NCBI GenBank assembly: GCA_025936205.1
Contig: JAICTU010000183.1
Span: 1-15,948 of the forward strand
Direction of reading: 5' to 3'
DNA: 15,948 nt
From: Polyangiaceae bacterium
GTDB taxonomy: Bacteria > Myxococcota > Polyangia > Polyangiales > Polyangiaceae
The notes under the pieces were generated by a model. It was not told the origin of the DNA, made no database searches, and saw only the letters and a program-made list of their open reading frames with translations. Positions within the stretch are counted from its first letter, which is position 1, and each line of letters begins with the position of its first letter. The position numbers and the translations under genes are program-made. Below are positions 1 to 6,072 of the stretch, one piece after another.

Positions 1-271
1 CGTGCTCCGCCAGCACCAGCGTGTCGCCGAGCAGGGCCGTGCTGCCCGGCTTGGGCACGGGGCGCGGCACGGCGTCCGGTTTGCCGGAGCCGACTCCGCC
101 GTTGTCGGTCCCGCCGCCAGGGCGCTCGGGCTCCTTGCGCTCGGGCGACTGATAGGGCGGTGGCTCCTGCGCGGGCGAGCCCGTTTGGCCGCTGTCCGCC
201 GCACAAGCGGCAAGCAGCAGCACGCCCAGGGAGTGGCAGCCGAGGCAAGTGAGTCGGGAGCGAAGCGTCAT
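1..271 (-). CDS. Putative lipoprotein, N-terminal part only (runs off left edge)
   Basis: An open minus-strand frame starts with ATG at 269-271 and stays open for 90 codons to the window edge. The N-terminus is a lipoprotein signal: basic residues (MTLRSRL), a hydrophobic stretch, then the lipobox L-A-A-C with the acceptor Cys at residue 23. After the Cys comes a Pro/Gly/Glu-rich, low-complexity linker typical of exported myxobacterial lipoproteins, ending in a segment (TALLGDTLVLAEH) that may begin a folded domain. The only other nearby upstream ATG in a different register (279-281) hits a stop within two codons, so this start is favoured, although no strong ribosome binding site precedes it. 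It lies 90 bp downstream of the TIGR02147-like gene on the same strand and probably has its own promoter. Function cannot be assigned because the body of the protein is outside the window. Confidence 0.75.
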   Translation of the reverse strand, partial: MTLRSRLTCLGCHSLGVLLLAACAADSGQTGSPAQEPPPYQSPERKEPERPGGGTDNGGVGSGKPDAVPRPVPKPGSTALLGDTLVLAEH

Positions 272-312
272 GATCAAAGCATGAGATGCCGTGCCGCCTT
301 CGTCTATCTCGA

Positions 313-327
313 AAAGCAGCCAGCTTT
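313..327 (-). terminator. Possible weak intrinsic terminator
   Basis: Read on the minus strand, a 5-bp inverted repeat (AAAGC / GCTTT, 5-nt loop) ends in a short T run (TTTTC), 35-50 nt after the stop codon of the TIGR02147-like gene. The stem is short and the T tract is only four bases, so this is a weak candidate for the end of the kinase-nth-regulator transcript. Confidence 0.25.
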
Positions 328-361
328 GGCCGTATTTGCCCGAACCGTGATGCGTTTTGAT

Positions 362-1378
362 CTATGCGCCCGGCTCCGGTGAGCTCTCACCGTCGGGCTC
401 GGGCGGCTCGCGCAGCGGCATCAACTGCAGGTTCATCAGCACCACGCGATCGGCGCTCGGGGACTGCTCGACGATGGCGCGCGCCTGGTCGTAGTAGGCG
501 AGGTGCAGCTTGCGGATCTGCTGGAAGCTGTCTTCCGAGACCGCGAACAGGTTGAATGAAAACAAGGTCTCCGGTGCGCTGCGTCGCGTTTCGAAACGCT
601 CCAGCGCCTCGCGCGCCCAGAACGCCTTGAGGCGCGCGTTCTGCTCCGGGTCCTCGCGCGTGTCGATGGTCAGGATCTGGGCGGCGCGATAGCGGCCATC
701 GCTGAAGACCACTTGCCCCGCCGCCTGCAGCTCGGCCAGGCAGCGTTCGACTTCCGCTTCGCCGGCCCCCACCTCGCGCGCGAGCAGCGCCGGGTCATGG
801 CGCGGCAGCGCCTGGTAGGCATCGAGCTCCAGCGCGCGCAGCACGATGTGGCTGCGCGGCAGCTCGTACGCCAGCCGGCGCTGGCGCAGAAAATAAGTAT
901 AGACCTCGCGCGTCGAGGGCAACACCGCGAGATCCACGAACAGCGAGATGAACTCGATCAGCCGTTGCGTACCGAGCTGTACCAGGCCGAGAAACTGCGG
1001 CAGGCGGGGTTCGGTCTTGCCCGCGCACCAGCGGCCGAGCGTGGTGCGGTCCACGCCCAGCTGCGCGGCCACATCGCGCTTCGAGCCCGTGCCCAGCAGC
1101 TGCACCACCAGCCGCGTGACGTTGCGCAGCGAGAGGGCGCGCCGCCCCTCGAACGTGTCCGGCGGCTGATCGAAGAAGCGCGCCAGCGCTGGCCCGAGCT
1201 GCGCGTCGCGCGCCAGCCCCGCCTTGAGGAATGCGCTCACCTCCGGGTAGCGGCGGCCGTGTTCCCACAGGTACGCAGCGTTGGAGCGAAAGCCCAGCCC
1301 GCGGCTGAACGCGGGTTGCGAGCGTTCGCCGCGCAGCGCGCGCATCAGGTCGCGAGACAGCAGCTCGAGATCGAACAT
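362..1378 (-). CDS. TIGR02147/DUF4423-type regulatory protein with helix-turn-helix segments
   Basis: The protein has 338 residues, starts with ATG and ends with TAG. The N-terminal part (residues about 5-50) resembles a short Xre-like helical region. A second clear helix-turn-helix lies at about 98-125 (KRDVAAQLGVDRTTLGRWCAG). Residues about 185-232 look like a winged-helix segment. The C-terminal block at about 270-322 (LFSFNLFAVSEDSFQQI...VVLMNLQLMPL) fits the conserved end of the TIGR02147/DUF4423 family, known mainly from Fibrobacter and myxobacterial or bdellovibrio-type bacteria. The residues after 323 are an acidic, Pro-rich tail. The gene starts 6 bp after the nth stop codon and is the last gene of the kinase-nth unit. 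A role as DNA-binding regulator is inferred from the helix-turn-helix motifs; its target is unknown. Family assignment rests on recalled pattern, not on a search. Confidence 0.75.
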   Translation of the reverse strand: MFDLELLSRDLMRALRGERSQPAFSRGLGFRSNAAYLWEHGRRYPEVSAFLKAGLARDAQLGPALARFFDQPPDTFEGRRALSLRNVTRLVVQLLGTGSKRDVAAQLGVDRTTLGRWCAGKTEPRLPQFLGLVQLGTQRLIEFISLFVDLAVLPSTREVYTYFLRQRRLAYELPRSHIVLRALELDAYQALPRHDPALLAREVGAGEAEVERCLAELQAAGQVVFSDGRYRAAQILTIDTREDPEQNARLKAFWAREALERFETRRSAPETLFSFNLFAVSEDSFQQIRKLHLAYYDQARAIVEQSPSADRVVLMNLQLMPLREPPEPDGESSPEPGA

Positions 1379-1384
1379 GCGCGT

Positions 1385-2074
1385 TCAGGCCCGCCTGGGT
1401 CGCTGACTCTTGCTGCGCTCGTCCGCGATGCGCCGCTTGCTCGCTGCCCAAGAGCAGATCGGGCAAGCGGACAGGTCGTGATACAGCGCAGGGCAGTGTT
1501 CCCGGCCAAAGTAGATCATCTGCAAGTGCAGGCTGTTCCAGCGGCTCTCCGGAAACAAGCCGCACAGGTCGCGCTCGGTTTGATCGGGATTCTTGCCGTT
1601 CGACAGGCCCCAGCGCGCCGCCAGGCGATGGATGTGCGTGTCGACGGCCAGGGCAGGGCGCCCGAAGGCCTGAGATAGCACCACGTTGGCCGTCTTGCGC
1701 CCGACGCCGGGCAACTCGCGCAAGGCCTCGAAGTCGTCCGGGACGCGCGAGCCGTGCCGATCCACCAGCAGCTGGGACAGCCCTCGTAGCGCCCTGGCTT
1801 TCTGCGGAGCGAGGCCGAGCCGGCGGATCAGCGAGTGAATCGTCGCCACCGGCAGTTGTGCCATCTGCTCCGGGGTACCGGCAGCGGCGAACAGCGCCGG
1901 CGTGACCTGGTTCACTTTTTTGTCCGTGGTCTGCGCCGAGAGCACCACCGCACACAGCAACGTGAAGGGGTCCGCGTGCTGCAGCGGAATGGCCGGCGCC
2001 GGATACAGTCGCTCGAGCAGCTCGCCGATGCGCGCTGCCTTTTCCCGTTGCCGTTGGCTGCTCACGTGCCGCAC
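1385..2074 (-). CDS. nth: Endonuclease III (DNA glycosylase/AP lyase)
   Basis: The 229-residue protein carries the HhH-GPD hallmarks of Nth, the base-excision repair enzyme that removes oxidised pyrimidines and cleaves the abasic site. LSAQTTDKKVNQ is at 45-56. The hairpin-helix-hairpin LPGVGRKTANVVL is at 121-133, with the catalytic lysine K127 (E. coli K120). VDTHIHR is at 144-150, with the catalytic aspartate D145 (E. coli D138). The start is GTG at 2072-2074; a second in-frame GTG three codons later has a better-spaced AGG upstream and could be the real start. Only three cysteines remain where the usual C-x6-C-x2-C-x5-C iron-sulfur motif lies (C194, C204, C207), and their spacing differs, so a standard 4Fe-4S cluster looks doubtful. 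It lies 9 bp after the kinase gene and 6 bp before the regulator gene, and is probably co-transcribed with both. Confidence 0.93.
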   Translation of the reverse strand: MRHVSSQRQREKAARIGELLERLYPAPAIPLQHADPFTLLCAVVLSAQTTDKKVNQVTPALFAAAGTPEQMAQLPVATIHSLIRRLGLAPQKARALRGLSQLLVDRHGSRVPDDFEALRELPGVGRKTANVVLSQAFGRPALAVDTHIHRLAARWGLSNGKNPDQTERDLCGLFPESRWNSLHLQMIYFGREHCPALYHDLSACPICSWAASKRRIADERSKSQRPRRA

Positions 2075-2083
2075 GCCTGGCGT

Positions 2084-3424
2084 TCAGGGACTCGCCAGGC
2101 TGGGCGCCGCGTCAGGCCCGGCGTCGCCCGCGCCGGCGTCCGCCACCGCACCCAGAACAGCGCTGGGCGCCGTGGGTAACAGCGGTGCCGCGCTCACGGG
2201 AGCGGCGTTTGCCGGGGGCACCGGCATCGCGGGCGGCGCGCGGCCAGTGAGGTTGTCGCGCAGCTCGCGAGTCACCTGGCGCAGCCGCGTCGCCCACACA
2301 TCCAGGGAACCATTGGAGCCCTCGATCAGCATCACGAAGGCAAAGCCCAGCGCGGCCATGGAGATCGCGACCAGACCGAACCAGAAGCGCGGGCCGCGCT
2401 CGCGCTCCGGCGCCTGCGAGTGCACGGCGGGCATCACGCTGCCGAGATCGGTGGGCAGAAATTGCGGCTCGCCGCTGCGCGTGCGCCGGCGCAGCTCCAG
2501 CACCGGCTCGAGCTCCGTCTTTTCCCGCGGCAGGTGCTGGGATGGCGGCGCGGCGGCTGCTTCCCAGAAGAGCGGCGTGTGACCGCACAGGCCGCGCAGT
2601 TCCTCGGCCATGATGCGCGCGGAGGGAAAGCGCTGCTCGCGGTCGCGGGCCACGGCTCGCGCGAACCAGGCGTCGAAACCGTCCGGTACCGGAGCCAGGC
2701 TGGAGGGCCTCGGGGGCTCCCCGGAGCACACCTGCAGCGCCAGGCTCACCAGCGTGTCGCCCTGGAAGGGGCGCACGCCGGTCATGCATTCGCAGGCGAT
2801 CACGCCCAGGCTCCACAGATCCGCGCGATGGTCGATCTGGGCGGAGTTGCCGAATTGCTCGGGGCTCATGTACACGGGCGTGCCGAGCATCTGCCCGGAG
2901 ATCGTGCGCGGTCCGTGCTTGGTGGGGGACGCCATCCATTTGGCGATGCCGAAGTCGAGGACCTTGACCACCTCTTCATCGTCGTTGCGCACGATCAGCA
3001 CGTTGTCGGGCTTGAGATCGCGATGGATCAAGCCAGCCTCGTGTGCGCGCCCGAGGGCGCGGGCGATCTGTGAGACGATCTGGGCCACGATCGGCGCACG
3101 CAGCTTCTTCAGGCGCGCCAGGCGCTCGGCCAGCGTCTCCCCGTCCAGCAGCTCCATCACGATGAACGGTGTCCCGGTGGCCGTGTCCACGCCGTCGTCG
3201 AGCACCTGGACGATGTGCAAGCTGCGCAGGCTGGCTGCGAGATGCGACTCGCGCTGGAAGCGGGCCAGCGCCATCGGATCCTGGAGCCCGGGCGCGTGCA
3301 TCACTTTGACGGCGACGAGCGACTGCCAGCCGAGCCGCTCGGCTCGCCAGACCGAGCCCATCCCGCCGTGCCCGAGCATCGACACGAGGCGGTACTTACC
3401 GGCGAGAACGGTTCCTGGGCTCAT
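2084..3424 (-). CDS. PknB-type serine/threonine protein kinase, single membrane anchor
   Basis: A 446-residue Hanks-type kinase. The glycine loop GHGGMG is at 18-23, the ATP-binding lysine K40 is in VAVKVM, and the helix-C glutamate is probably E59. The catalytic loop HRDLKPDN is at 134-141 (D136), DFG is at 157-159, and SPEQ at 187-190 stands for the APE motif. All residues needed for activity are present. After the kinase domain (about 10-280) come a basic linker, one transmembrane segment (about 347-367) and an Ala/Pro-rich tail without a recognisable sensor domain. The start chosen is ATG at 3422-3424 (MSPGTVLAGKYRL), the normal kinase N-terminus, preceded by a run of Gs about 7 nt upstream. 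The open frame continues upstream to 3622, but that part is Arg/Ala-rich and looks non-coding. It is the first gene of the unit with nth and the TIGR02147-like regulator. Confidence 0.93.
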   Translation of the reverse strand: MSPGTVLAGKYRLVSMLGHGGMGSVWRAERLGWQSLVAVKVMHAPGLQDPMALARFQRESHLAASLRSLHIVQVLDDGVDTATGTPFIVMELLDGETLAERLARLKKLRAPIVAQIVSQIARALGRAHEAGLIHRDLKPDNVLIVRNDDEEVVKVLDFGIAKWMASPTKHGPRTISGQMLGTPVYMSPEQFGNSAQIDHRADLWSLGVIACECMTGVRPFQGDTLVSLALQVCSGEPPRPSSLAPVPDGFDAWFARAVARDREQRFPSARIMAEELRGLCGHTPLFWEAAAAPPSQHLPREKTELEPVLELRRRTRSGEPQFLPTDLGSVMPAVHSQAPERERGPRFWFGLVAISMAALGFAFVMLIEGSNGSLDVWATRLRQVTRELRDNLTGRAPPAMPVPPANAAPVSAAPLLPTAPSAVLGAVADAGAGDAGPDAAPSLASP

Positions 3425-3660
3425 GCGGGGCCCCCCACTGTGGTGCGGAGCGCGCCGTGCTGCACGTCCGATTGCGTTCGTTGTTCCGCCACCAAGCCCG
3501 TGCCCCGAGAATACGGCCCGGACCGGGGCGCGGGCTCGTCCATTTCGGGCCGGAGCCTGCGCACTTGCCTCACGCCACGACCTGTCCGGAGACCCCGCAC
3601 AGCGGCCGTCGGGCCGCGGCACCGATTACTGGCCTGTAACCGGTTTTTGGGGGTGATGTT

Positions 3661-3685
3661 ACGCAAAGGAAACACCGATTTGCGT
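3661..3685. promoter_or_regulatory. Candidate enhancer (upstream activator site) for an NtrC-type regulator
   Basis: A perfect 7-bp inverted repeat, ACGCAAA then 11 nt then TTTGCGT. Its centre is about 143 bp upstream of the -24 element and about 170 bp upstream of the predicted transcript start. This is the usual distance and dyad form for an enhancer bound by a sigma-54 activator with a Fis-type helix-turn-helix. The regulator encoded at 4529-5908 is the obvious candidate ligand. The overlapping TGCG-TGT-CGCA (3681-3691) adds a second, shorter dyad. Binding is inferred. Confidence 0.4.
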
Positions 3686-3773
3686 GTCGCATACAGATCA
3701 GACCGCCGCACACAGTTCAGTATGTTCATTGAGAAATGCGCTGAACGCCCGACATCGTTCCAAGATTTCACAT

Positions 3774-3800
3774 CCCCACGAAATGGCTCCCAATGTGGGG
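3774..3800. promoter_or_regulatory. Inverted repeat just upstream of the -24 element
   Basis: CCCCAC (3774-3779) and GTGGGG (3795-3800) form a 6-bp inverted repeat with a 15-nt spacer, ending 15 bp before the -24 box. It could be a second regulator site or an operator. It could also be chance in GC-rich DNA. Confidence 0.3.
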
Positions 3801-3815
3801 CGTTTCACGTCTGCC

Positions 3816-3831
3816 TGGCATGTTGTGTGCT
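3816..3831 (+). promoter_or_regulatory. Sigma-54 (-24/-12) promoter
   Basis: The sequence TGGCATGTTGTGTGCT matches the RpoN consensus TGGCACG-N4-TTGCW at 10 of 12 specified positions. The invariant GG and GC are separated by exactly 10 nt. The mismatches are T for C at position 6 and G for T at position 12. The transcript would begin near 3843, about 78 nt before the small ORF at 3921. Within that leader, ACCCTC (3890-3895) can pair with GAGGGT (3911-3916), which covers part of the ribosome binding site. A sigma-54 activator gene lies close by at 4529-5908. Confidence 0.62.
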
Positions 3832-3920
3832 TAGGGGGAGCCCGTCTGGCGGAAGGGGAAGCACACATCGGGCGAGCCTCAGGGGACGAACCCTCGAGAA
3901 GGACAGGGGAGAGGGTGACC

Positions 3921-4133
3921 ATGGAATCGACGCGCAGCGCTTCGTTCGATCGGGCGGGGGACAACGACGAACTCAGGGAGGAGCGCGATCGCGTCGGGGG
4001 ATGGGCGACCAGCAGCGGCACGCTGTCGCCGTCTGGCTCCGGTTCAGAGTGGCCTGCCGCCGGACACCTATTTGTGCGCGAGCGAACAGCTCGACGCTGG
4101 CTGACTGAGCAGAGTGATAAGCAGAGTGAGTGA
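3921..4133 (+). CDS. Small hypothetical protein A (70 residues), downstream of sigma-54 promoter
   Basis: An ATG at 3921 is preceded by a strong purine-rich ribosome binding site (AGGGGAGAGGG, about 6 nt before the start) and opens a 70-codon frame ending in TGA at 4131-4133. The frame is open upstream too, but only this start has a good ribosome binding site and lies downstream of the predicted promoter. The product is charged at the N-terminus (DRAGDNDELREERDRV), Ser/Gly-rich in the middle, and ends in a basic then Gln/Ser-rich stretch (RERTARRWLTEQSDKQSE). It has no signal peptide, membrane segment or recognised motif. Its last codons and stop fall inside a 13-bp tandem repeat. I do not recognise the protein, and the case for it being real rests on promoter, ribosome site and position. 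Confidence 0.5.
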   Translation: MESTRSASFDRAGDNDELREERDRVGGWATSSGTLSPSGSGSEWPAAGHLFVRERTARRWLTEQSDKQSE

Positions 4134-4170
4134 GCAGAGTGAGTGAGCAGAGTGAGTGAGCAGAGTGAGG
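4110..4170 (+). repeat. 13-bp tandem repeat between two small ORFs
   Basis: Perfect copies of CAGAGTGAGTGAG occupy 4122-4134, 4135-4147 and 4148-4160. A degenerate 12-nt copy precedes them (4110-4121) and a partial copy follows (4161-4169, CAGAGTGAG). Each unit carries overlapping TGAs, and because 13 is not a multiple of 3 the array places stops in all three plus-strand frames. The array runs directly into the GAGGAGG ribosome binding site of the next ORF, so copy number would set the distance between the two small ORFs. Confidence 0.9.
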
Positions 4171-4177
4171 AGGGAAC

Positions 4178-4426
4178 ATGCAAGAGGTTTGGGTCATGAA
4201 GCAGACGGTGCTGCGCGCCCGGGATGAACGAGGGCTGGAGCGCAGCTTGCATTCTTTCGAGAACGCCCTGCGTCTGCGAGATGGCGCGATCGTCGACGTG
4301 GAGCGCTCGGAGATGGAGCGCTCGGAGATGGAGCGGCGTGCGCGGCATGTGGCCGTCATACGTTATGAAATTCCGCTGCATCCTCCGGGCGCGGCTGCCG
4401 GTGCCGCCGCGAACTGGGACGACTGA
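4178..4426 (+). CDS. Small hypothetical protein B (82 residues)
   Basis: ATG at 4178 follows a near-ideal Shine-Dalgarno sequence (GAGGAGG, about 5 nt upstream), and the frame runs 82 codons to TGA. The product begins MQEVWVMKQTVLRARDERGLERSL, contains a 5-residue in-frame duplication (ERSEM twice, from a 15-bp direct repeat at about 4301-4330), then a beta-like stretch (HVAVIRYEIPLH) and an Ala-rich end. There is no signal peptide or membrane segment, and I do not recognise a family. It lies 44 bp after small ORF A with only the 13-bp repeat array between, so the two are probably on one transcript from the sigma-54 promoter. It converges on the NtrC-type regulator. The strong ribosome site makes it the more credible of the two small ORFs. 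Confidence 0.58.
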   Translation: MQEVWVMKQTVLRARDERGLERSLHSFENALRLRDGAIVDVERSEMERSEMERRARHVAVIRYEIPLHPPGAAAGAAANWDD

Positions 4427-4450
4427 GTCGGCGTTTCCGCTGGGCGAAGT

Positions 4451-4501
4451 GGCGGAGCCGGTTGGTAGTGCGGGGACACCCCGCACCCCCGAGGCTCCGC
4501 C
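4451..4501. terminator. Nested inverted repeat between convergent genes
   Basis: Outer arms GGCGGAGCC (4451-4459) and GGCTCCGCC (4493-4501) enclose an inner perfect hairpin with arms GTGCGGGG (4468-4475) and CCCCGCAC (4479-4486) and loop ACA. Both stems are perfect. The element lies 24 bp after small ORF B and 27 bp after the regulator's stop on the other strand, the place expected for a bidirectional transcript end. No T tract follows on either strand, so it is not a classical intrinsic terminator and may instead be a Rho-linked or RNA-stabilising structure. Confidence 0.5.
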
Positions 4502-4528
4502 GCGACCCAAACCTCAACCCTCACACTC

Positions 4529-5908
4529 TCAATCCTCGTGCGAGCTGATCTGATGAGATTTCAGCTTCTCCCACAGCGTCTTGCGCGAGATGCCGAGCAG
4601 CCGCGCCGCTTCGCGCTTGGCACCGGAGCTATGGTTCAAGGCGACCAGCAGGCACTGCCGCTCGAAGTCGCGCATCGATTCGCTGAGCGGGCGGAAGGCA
4701 GACGAGGCGGGCTCGTCCGCGTCGATGTCGCCGCGCAGATCGTAGGGCAAATGCCAGATATCGATCTCGCCTCCGCGGGCCAGCACCACGGCGTGTTGGA
4801 TGGCATGCTCCAGCTCGCGCACGTTGCCAGGGAACGGATGACTCATCAGCGCGGCCCAGGCTCGGGGCGCGATCTTCGGCTCGGCGCCATCACCGGCGAA
4901 GCGAAGATAAAAGTGGCTCACCAGCAGCGGTAGATCCGCGCGGCGCCGGCGCAGCGGCGGAACGTGGATGTCGAGCACGTTGAGCCGGTAGTACAAGTCT
5001 TCACGGAACGTTCCGGCCCCGACCATCTGCCGCAAGTTTCGGTGTGTCGCGCAGATCAGCCGCACGTCGAGCTCGATCTGGCGATTGCTGCCCAGTGGCT
5101 CGACCGCGCCCTCTTGCAGCACCCGCAGTAGCTTGGCCTGCACGCTGAGCGGGATCTCTCCCACTTCGTCCAGCAGCAACGTGCCGCGGTCGGCCGCCTT
5201 GAAGCGCCCTTCGCGCCGGTGAGTGGCGCCGGTAAACGCGCCGCGCTCGTGCCCGAACAGCTCGGCTTCGATCAGCGATTCCGGAAAGGCCGCGCAGTTG
5301 ACCGCCACGAACGGGCCGGAGGAACGTGTGCTGGCCTCGTGCACGGCTCGCGCCACCAACTCCTTGCCCGTGCCGCTCTCTCCTACGACCAAGACGCTGG
5401 CGTTGGCCGGTGCGATGGTCTCGACGCGTTCGATCAGGGTCCGCATCAAGGGCGAACGACCGATCAGCTTGCTGCTCGCGCCATTGGGTACGACGTCGAC
5501 GCGCGCCAGCCGCAGCTCGTGCTCGACACGACGGCGCTCGCCCAGCCGCTCGATACGCAACATCAGGTCGAGCACGTCGAAGGGCTTGGTGACGTGATCG
5601 TCCACGTCTTCCTTCAGCGCTTGAGCGGCCAGACCCTGCACGTCGCCCCCGTCCGCTCGGAAATCAGTGACGAGGATCACGGCGATGGCAGCAGCGTGCA
5701 GCTTGATCTGGTGCAGCAGAGCCAGGCCATCCACGCGCTCGGACTGCAGATCGCTGACGAGCACGTCGAAGGGCGCATCAGCGAGCCGAGCCAGGGCCGC
5801 CTGATGGTCTTCCACGGCGACCGCGGCATGTCCTGCCGCATGTAGCGCATCACAGATCATCGCCCGAAGAGACACGTCTCCTTCGGCGACCAACACCGCC
5901 AGCTTCAT
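4529..5908 (-). CDS. NtrC-family sigma-54-dependent response regulator
   Basis: A 459-residue protein with the full three-domain plan. The receiver domain (1-125) has phospho-acceptor D53, T81 and K108. The AAA+ domain (about 148-375) has Walker A GESGTGKE at 176-183, the sigma-54 contact loop GAFTGA at 223-228 and Walker B LLLDEVGE at 244-251. A Fis-type helix-turn-helix is at about 428-452 (GAKREAARLLGISRKTLWEKLK). The intact GAFTGA loop shows it can act on sigma-54 RNA polymerase. The receiver's acidic pair, normally DD/DE, appears as E9-G10 with D11 next, so metal binding or phosphorylation may be altered. ATG at 5906-5908 is preceded by a weak GGGA site inside a small hairpin. There is no adjacent dedicated kinase. 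A -24/-12 promoter 0.7 kb past its stop makes local control of the small ORFs likely. Confidence 0.95.
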   Translation of the reverse strand: MKLAVLVAEGDVSLRAMICDALHAAGHAAVAVEDHQAALARLADAPFDVLVSDLQSERVDGLALLHQIKLHAAAIAVILVTDFRADGGDVQGLAAQALKEDVDDHVTKPFDVLDLMLRIERLGERRRVEHELRLARVDVVPNGASSKLIGRSPLMRTLIERVETIAPANASVLVVGESGTGKELVARAVHEASTRSSGPFVAVNCAAFPESLIEAELFGHERGAFTGATHRREGRFKAADRGTLLLDEVGEIPLSVQAKLLRVLQEGAVEPLGSNRQIELDVRLICATHRNLRQMVGAGTFREDLYYRLNVLDIHVPPLRRRRADLPLLVSHFYLRFAGDGAEPKIAPRAWAALMSHPFPGNVRELEHAIQHAVVLARGGEIDIWHLPYDLRGDIDADEPASSAFRPLSESMRDFERQCLLVALNHSSGAKREAARLLGISRKTLWEKLKSHQISSHED

Positions 5909-5916
5909 TCGAATTT

Positions 5917-5932
5917 CCCGTCGTTTGACGGG
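5917..5932 (-). promoter_or_regulatory. Hairpin in leader of the NtrC-type regulator
   Basis: Perfect 6-bp arms CCCGTC and GACGGG with a 4-nt loop lie 8 nt before the regulator's ATG. On the minus strand the 3' arm (GACGGG) runs into the only ribosome-site-like purines (GGGA), so the hairpin could limit translation initiation. It might also be a DNA-level operator. Confidence 0.4.
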
Positions 5933-6072
5933 CGAAAACGCCCACCCAGCACAGCTGGTCTCTCATTTTGCAGATCAAGTCAAGCGACGCAGCCATCCGA
6001 GTCCATCGGCTCGAGGACGCGAGGCAGATTGTCTCGAGGGCGACGCGACTCGCGTGGGACAGTTGCTGAGGT

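Larger units (their letters stand above)
3425..3815. other. Divergent intergenic region with inverted repeats
   Basis: There is no convincing gene between the kinase start and the sigma-54-type promoter. The part next to the kinase (about 3425-3640) is GC-rich and gave no clear sigma-70 promoter. The part from 3638 on is richer in A and T and holds several inverted repeats: the palindrome AACCGGTT (3638-3645), the ACGCAAA/TTTGCGT pair, GTTCAG (3715-3720) with CTGAAC (3741-3746), and CCCCAC (3774-3779) with GTGGGG (3795-3800). This density is what a region bound by several dimeric regulators would look like. Confidence 0.6.

Noticed and set aside
2..382. Plus-strand 126-codon open frame at the left edge
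   Set aside because: It is antisense to the lipoprotein start, which has a clear signal and lipobox; the plus-strand product is Arg/Ala-rich without features.
713..1678. Plus-strand 321-codon open frame
   Set aside because: It is antisense to nth and the TIGR02147-like gene, with no motif and shadow-type composition.
795..1955. Minus-strand 386-codon open frame
   Set aside because: It overlaps nth and the TIGR02147-like gene in another frame; both of those have clear family motifs, while this is Arg/Ala/Gly-rich.
3425..3622. 66-codon N-terminal extension of the Ser/Thr kinase
   Set aside because: The extension is Arg/Ala/Gly-rich, has no motif, and the ATG at 3422-3424 gives the usual kinase N-terminus with a G-rich ribosome site.
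4110..4170. CRISPR-like array
   Set aside because: The units are 13 bp and abut without spacers, so this is a simple tandem repeat.
3698..4510. Minus-strand 270-codon open frame across the small ORFs
   Set aside because: Its Ser/Leu repeats come from the 13-bp tandem repeat read backwards, and it crosses the predicted sigma-54 promoter. The plus-strand ORFs have far better ribosome sites.
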